A DNA stretch of 64,000 nucleotides, from contig NZ_JAEUAO010000007.1 of the NCBI RefSeq assembly GCF_019511375.1, forward strand, positions 1-64,000, given 5' to 3'. The DNA comes from Rhizobium herbae (GTDB lineage Bacteria; Pseudomonadota; Alphaproteobacteria; Rhizobiales; Rhizobiaceae). The position numbers and the translations under genes were made by a program. Numbering within the stretch: position 1 is the stretch's first letter; each line of letters begins with the position of its first letter. Positions 62,641 through 64,000 of this stretch are shown piece after piece. Under the pieces are notes generated by a model. That model had not been told where the DNA came from, searched no databases, and worked only from the letters and a program-made list of their open reading frames with translations.

Positions 62641-62943
62641 TATCGGCGCTCGCGGGGCCCCTCTGAGGCCCCGTGTCGGCGCGCCATGTCGCCGGCTTAC
62701 CGTATTTGATGCTTTAAATGCATCCCTTATCCAGCTTTTGCCGCATTGCTCGGTTCAAACGTGCAATAGGGACGATTTGTGACCGGAGACCGCTGTGCCG
62801 GGTGTCGCCAGGTCATGCTGACACAAGGCAGACGGCGTAGATTGCTATAGTCGCAGCGAAATGATTCTCTTTCCTGGTACTCTTCTGGAGTTCGCATCAG
62901 GGATTGGGACGTGCATGATGCGAACTCCAGAACCAGGACACTC
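62641..62943. other. 303-base fabF-mltG gap with leader hairpin of mltG
   Basis: A G/C hairpin CGGGGCC-CCTCTGA-GGCCCCG (62653-62673) just past fabF might terminate it but has no U-tract. The last 70 bases hold a strong two-part stem (see the hairpin entry). No gene was recognised. Confidence 0.5.
62873..62937 (+). promoter_or_regulatory. mltG: two-part hairpin enclosing the mltG Shine-Dalgarno
   Basis: A perfect 15-bp inner stem CTGGAGTTCGCATCA (62885-62899) / TGATGCGAACTCCAG (62916-62930) with a 16-base loop, extended by CCTGGT (62873-62878) pairing ACCAGG (62932-62937). The outer pair covers AGG of the mltG ribosome site AGGACA (62935-62940), so in RNA it may reduce translation of mltG; in DNA it may be an operator. 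Confidence 0.6.
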
Positions 62944-64000
62944 GTGAACGACGCAAACGAAAACAGCGCAGTGCCTTTCGGCCGCAGCGACGCCGGCAAC
63001 AACGGCCCGATCATTCCGAAATCGGCGAGCGAAGCCCTTCGTCCGGAAAAGGTGCCGCAGCCGCCGAAGCGGTCGCGCAAGGCGAAAAGCCAGGTCGTCA
63101 TCTTTCTGAATTTCGTCATGACCGTCATCGTTTGTCTGACGGTCGCTGCCGCCGCGACCATTTATTACGCGATGACGGCCTACGAGGCCAAAGGCCCGCT
63201 GACGGCAAACACCAATTTCATAGTGCGCAACGGTGCCGGCATTCAGGAAATCGCAGGCAGTCTCGAGCGCAACAATATCGTTTCCGATGGGCGCGTCTTC
63301 CGCTTCATGTCGGAAGCCTATCTGGACGATGACACGCTGAAGGCCGGCGAGTACGAAATCAAGGCAGGCTCCTCGATGCAGGAGATCATGCAACTGCTGA
63401 AATCGGGCAAGTCGATCCTTTACTCCGTGTCGCTGCCGGAAGGCCTGACCGTCAAGCAGATGTTCAGCAAGCTGAGTGCGGACCCGGTGCTGGAAGGCGA
63501 TTTGCCGGCGGAACTGCCTGCCGAAGGCACGTTGCGTCCCGACACCTATAAATTCTCGCGCGGCACCAAGCGCAGCGAAATCGTCGCGCAGATGGCAGCT
63601 GCGCAGAAGGCCCTGGTCGATCAGATCTGGGATCGCCGTGATCCGGACCTGCCGATCTCCAGCCGCGAGGAGTTCCTGACGCTGGCATCGATCGTCGAGA
63701 AGGAAACGGGCATCGCCGACGAACGCTCGCGCGTAGCCTCCGTCTTCATCAACCGGCTGGAAAAGGGCATGCGCCTGCAGTCCGACCCGACGATCATCTA
63801 CGGCATTTTCGGCGGCGACGGAAAACCGGCCGACCGGCCGATCCTGAAATCGGACCTCGACAAGCAGACGCCCTACAACACCTATCTGATCAAGGGTCTG
63901 CCGCCGACGCCGATCGCCAATCCCGGCCGCGCCGCGCTGGAGGCCGTTGCCAACCCGTCGCGCACATCGGATCTCTATTTCGTGGCCGACGGCACCGGCG
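62944..64000 (+). CDS. mltG: endolytic murein transglycosylase MltG (partial, runs off right edge)
   Basis: Starts at a GTG with AGGACA 4-9 bases upstream; 352 residues visible and the end lies outside. Cytoplasmic tail about 50 residues, then one membrane segment (VVIFLNFVMTVIVCLTVAAAATIYY, near residues 44-70). Periplasmic part: LysM-like T-N-F-I-V-R-N-G-A-G-I-Q-E-I-A and Y-S-V-S-L-P-E-G-L-T-V-K-Q-M. The catalytic domain has the Glu in L-A-S-I-V-E-K-E-T-G (near 248), V-F-I-N-R-L, M-R-L-Q-S-D-P-T-I-I-Y-G and P-Y-N-T-Y-L-I-K-G-L-P-P-T-P-I-A-N-P-G. It cuts nascent glycan strands and sets their length. Confidence 0.95.
   Translation, partial: MNDANENSAVPFGRSDAGNNGPIIPKSASEALRPEKVPQPPKRSRKAKSQVVIFLNFVMTVIVCLTVAAAATIYYAMTAYEAKGPLTANTNFIVRNGAGIQEIAGSLERNNIVSDGRVFRFMSEAYLDDDTLKAGEYEIKAGSSMQEIMQLLKSGKSILYSVSLPEGLTVKQMFSKLSADPVLEGDLPAELPAEGTLRPDTYKFSRGTKRSEIVAQMAAAQKALVDQIWDRRDPDLPISSREEFLTLASIVEKETGIADERSRVASVFINRLEKGMRLQSDPTIIYGIFGGDGKPADRPILKSDLDKQTPYNTYLIKGLPPTPIANPGRAALEAVANPSRTSDLYFVADGTG

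Overview
The window is a chromosomal segment of an alphaproteobacterium of the order Hyphomicrobiales, most likely Rhizobiaceae (Rhizobium, Agrobacterium, Ensifer or Shinella type). The signs are GC-rich DNA, the gene blocks rpsF-rpsR-DUF2232-rplI-dnaB, alr-radA-cvpA-purF-SDR, psd-pssA and fabD-fabG-acpP-fabF-mltG, a nadA-nadB-nadC operon, and several families of short palindromic intergenic repeats typical of rhizobia. No tRNA, rRNA, CRISPR array, transposase or prophage gene was seen, so this is mostly core chromosome with small accessory insertions.

Layout, left to right. 1-3,100: the end of a Sel1-repeat protein, a secreted polysaccharide-lyase-like protein and recO. 3,100-12,300: a Tat-exported PhoX-type phosphatase with a PHO box, a large DUF2339 membrane protein, an HD hydrolase, a MOSC protein, an aldo/keto reductase and an MFS transporter. 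12,300-16,400: nadA, nadB and nadC (de novo NAD synthesis) behind a 15-bp palindrome, with a different palindromic repeat in each gap. 16,400-24,650: a two-gene small-protein unit, a TauE/SafE exporter, sodC, then a leftward operon ygfZ - HD hydrolase - tyrosine phosphatase - COG4111-like regulator (a candidate NadQ repressor of nadABC). Two uncharacterised genes, TIGR02301, a NUDIX hydrolase, an HMCES/SRAP protein and a 51-residue protein follow.

25,060-30,700: cysS, three tandem GFA-fold zinc proteins and proline iminopeptidase, joined by overlapping or nearly abutting reading frames, then citramalate synthase. 30,760-31,320: a DUF433/DUF5615 toxin-antitoxin-like pair. 31,317-41,780: cpdB, rarD, a LOG-family phosphoribohydrolase, a LysM/Ig-like envelope protein, an Atm1-type ABC exporter, psd, pssA and an SDR. 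42,037-53,064: the leftward housekeeping block purF, cvpA, radA (with parDE inserted just upstream), alr, terC-like, dnaB, rplI, DUF2232, rpsR and rpsF.

53,065-58,650: an accessory insertion with two 124-bp repeats, a membrane GGDEF-EAL protein, a divergent methyltransferase resembling PhcB (3-hydroxypalmitate methyl ester synthesis) and a Tas-like aldo/keto reductase. 58,808-64,000: fatty-acid synthesis (fabD, fabG, acpP, fabF) and mltG, which runs off the right edge.

The most interesting points are the candidate NadQ/operator pair around nadABC, hairpins that include the Shine-Dalgarno sequences of mltG and ygfZ, the cysS-GFA-GFA-GFA-pip operon, parDE coupled to radA, and the PhcB-like gene divergent from a c-di-GMP enzyme.
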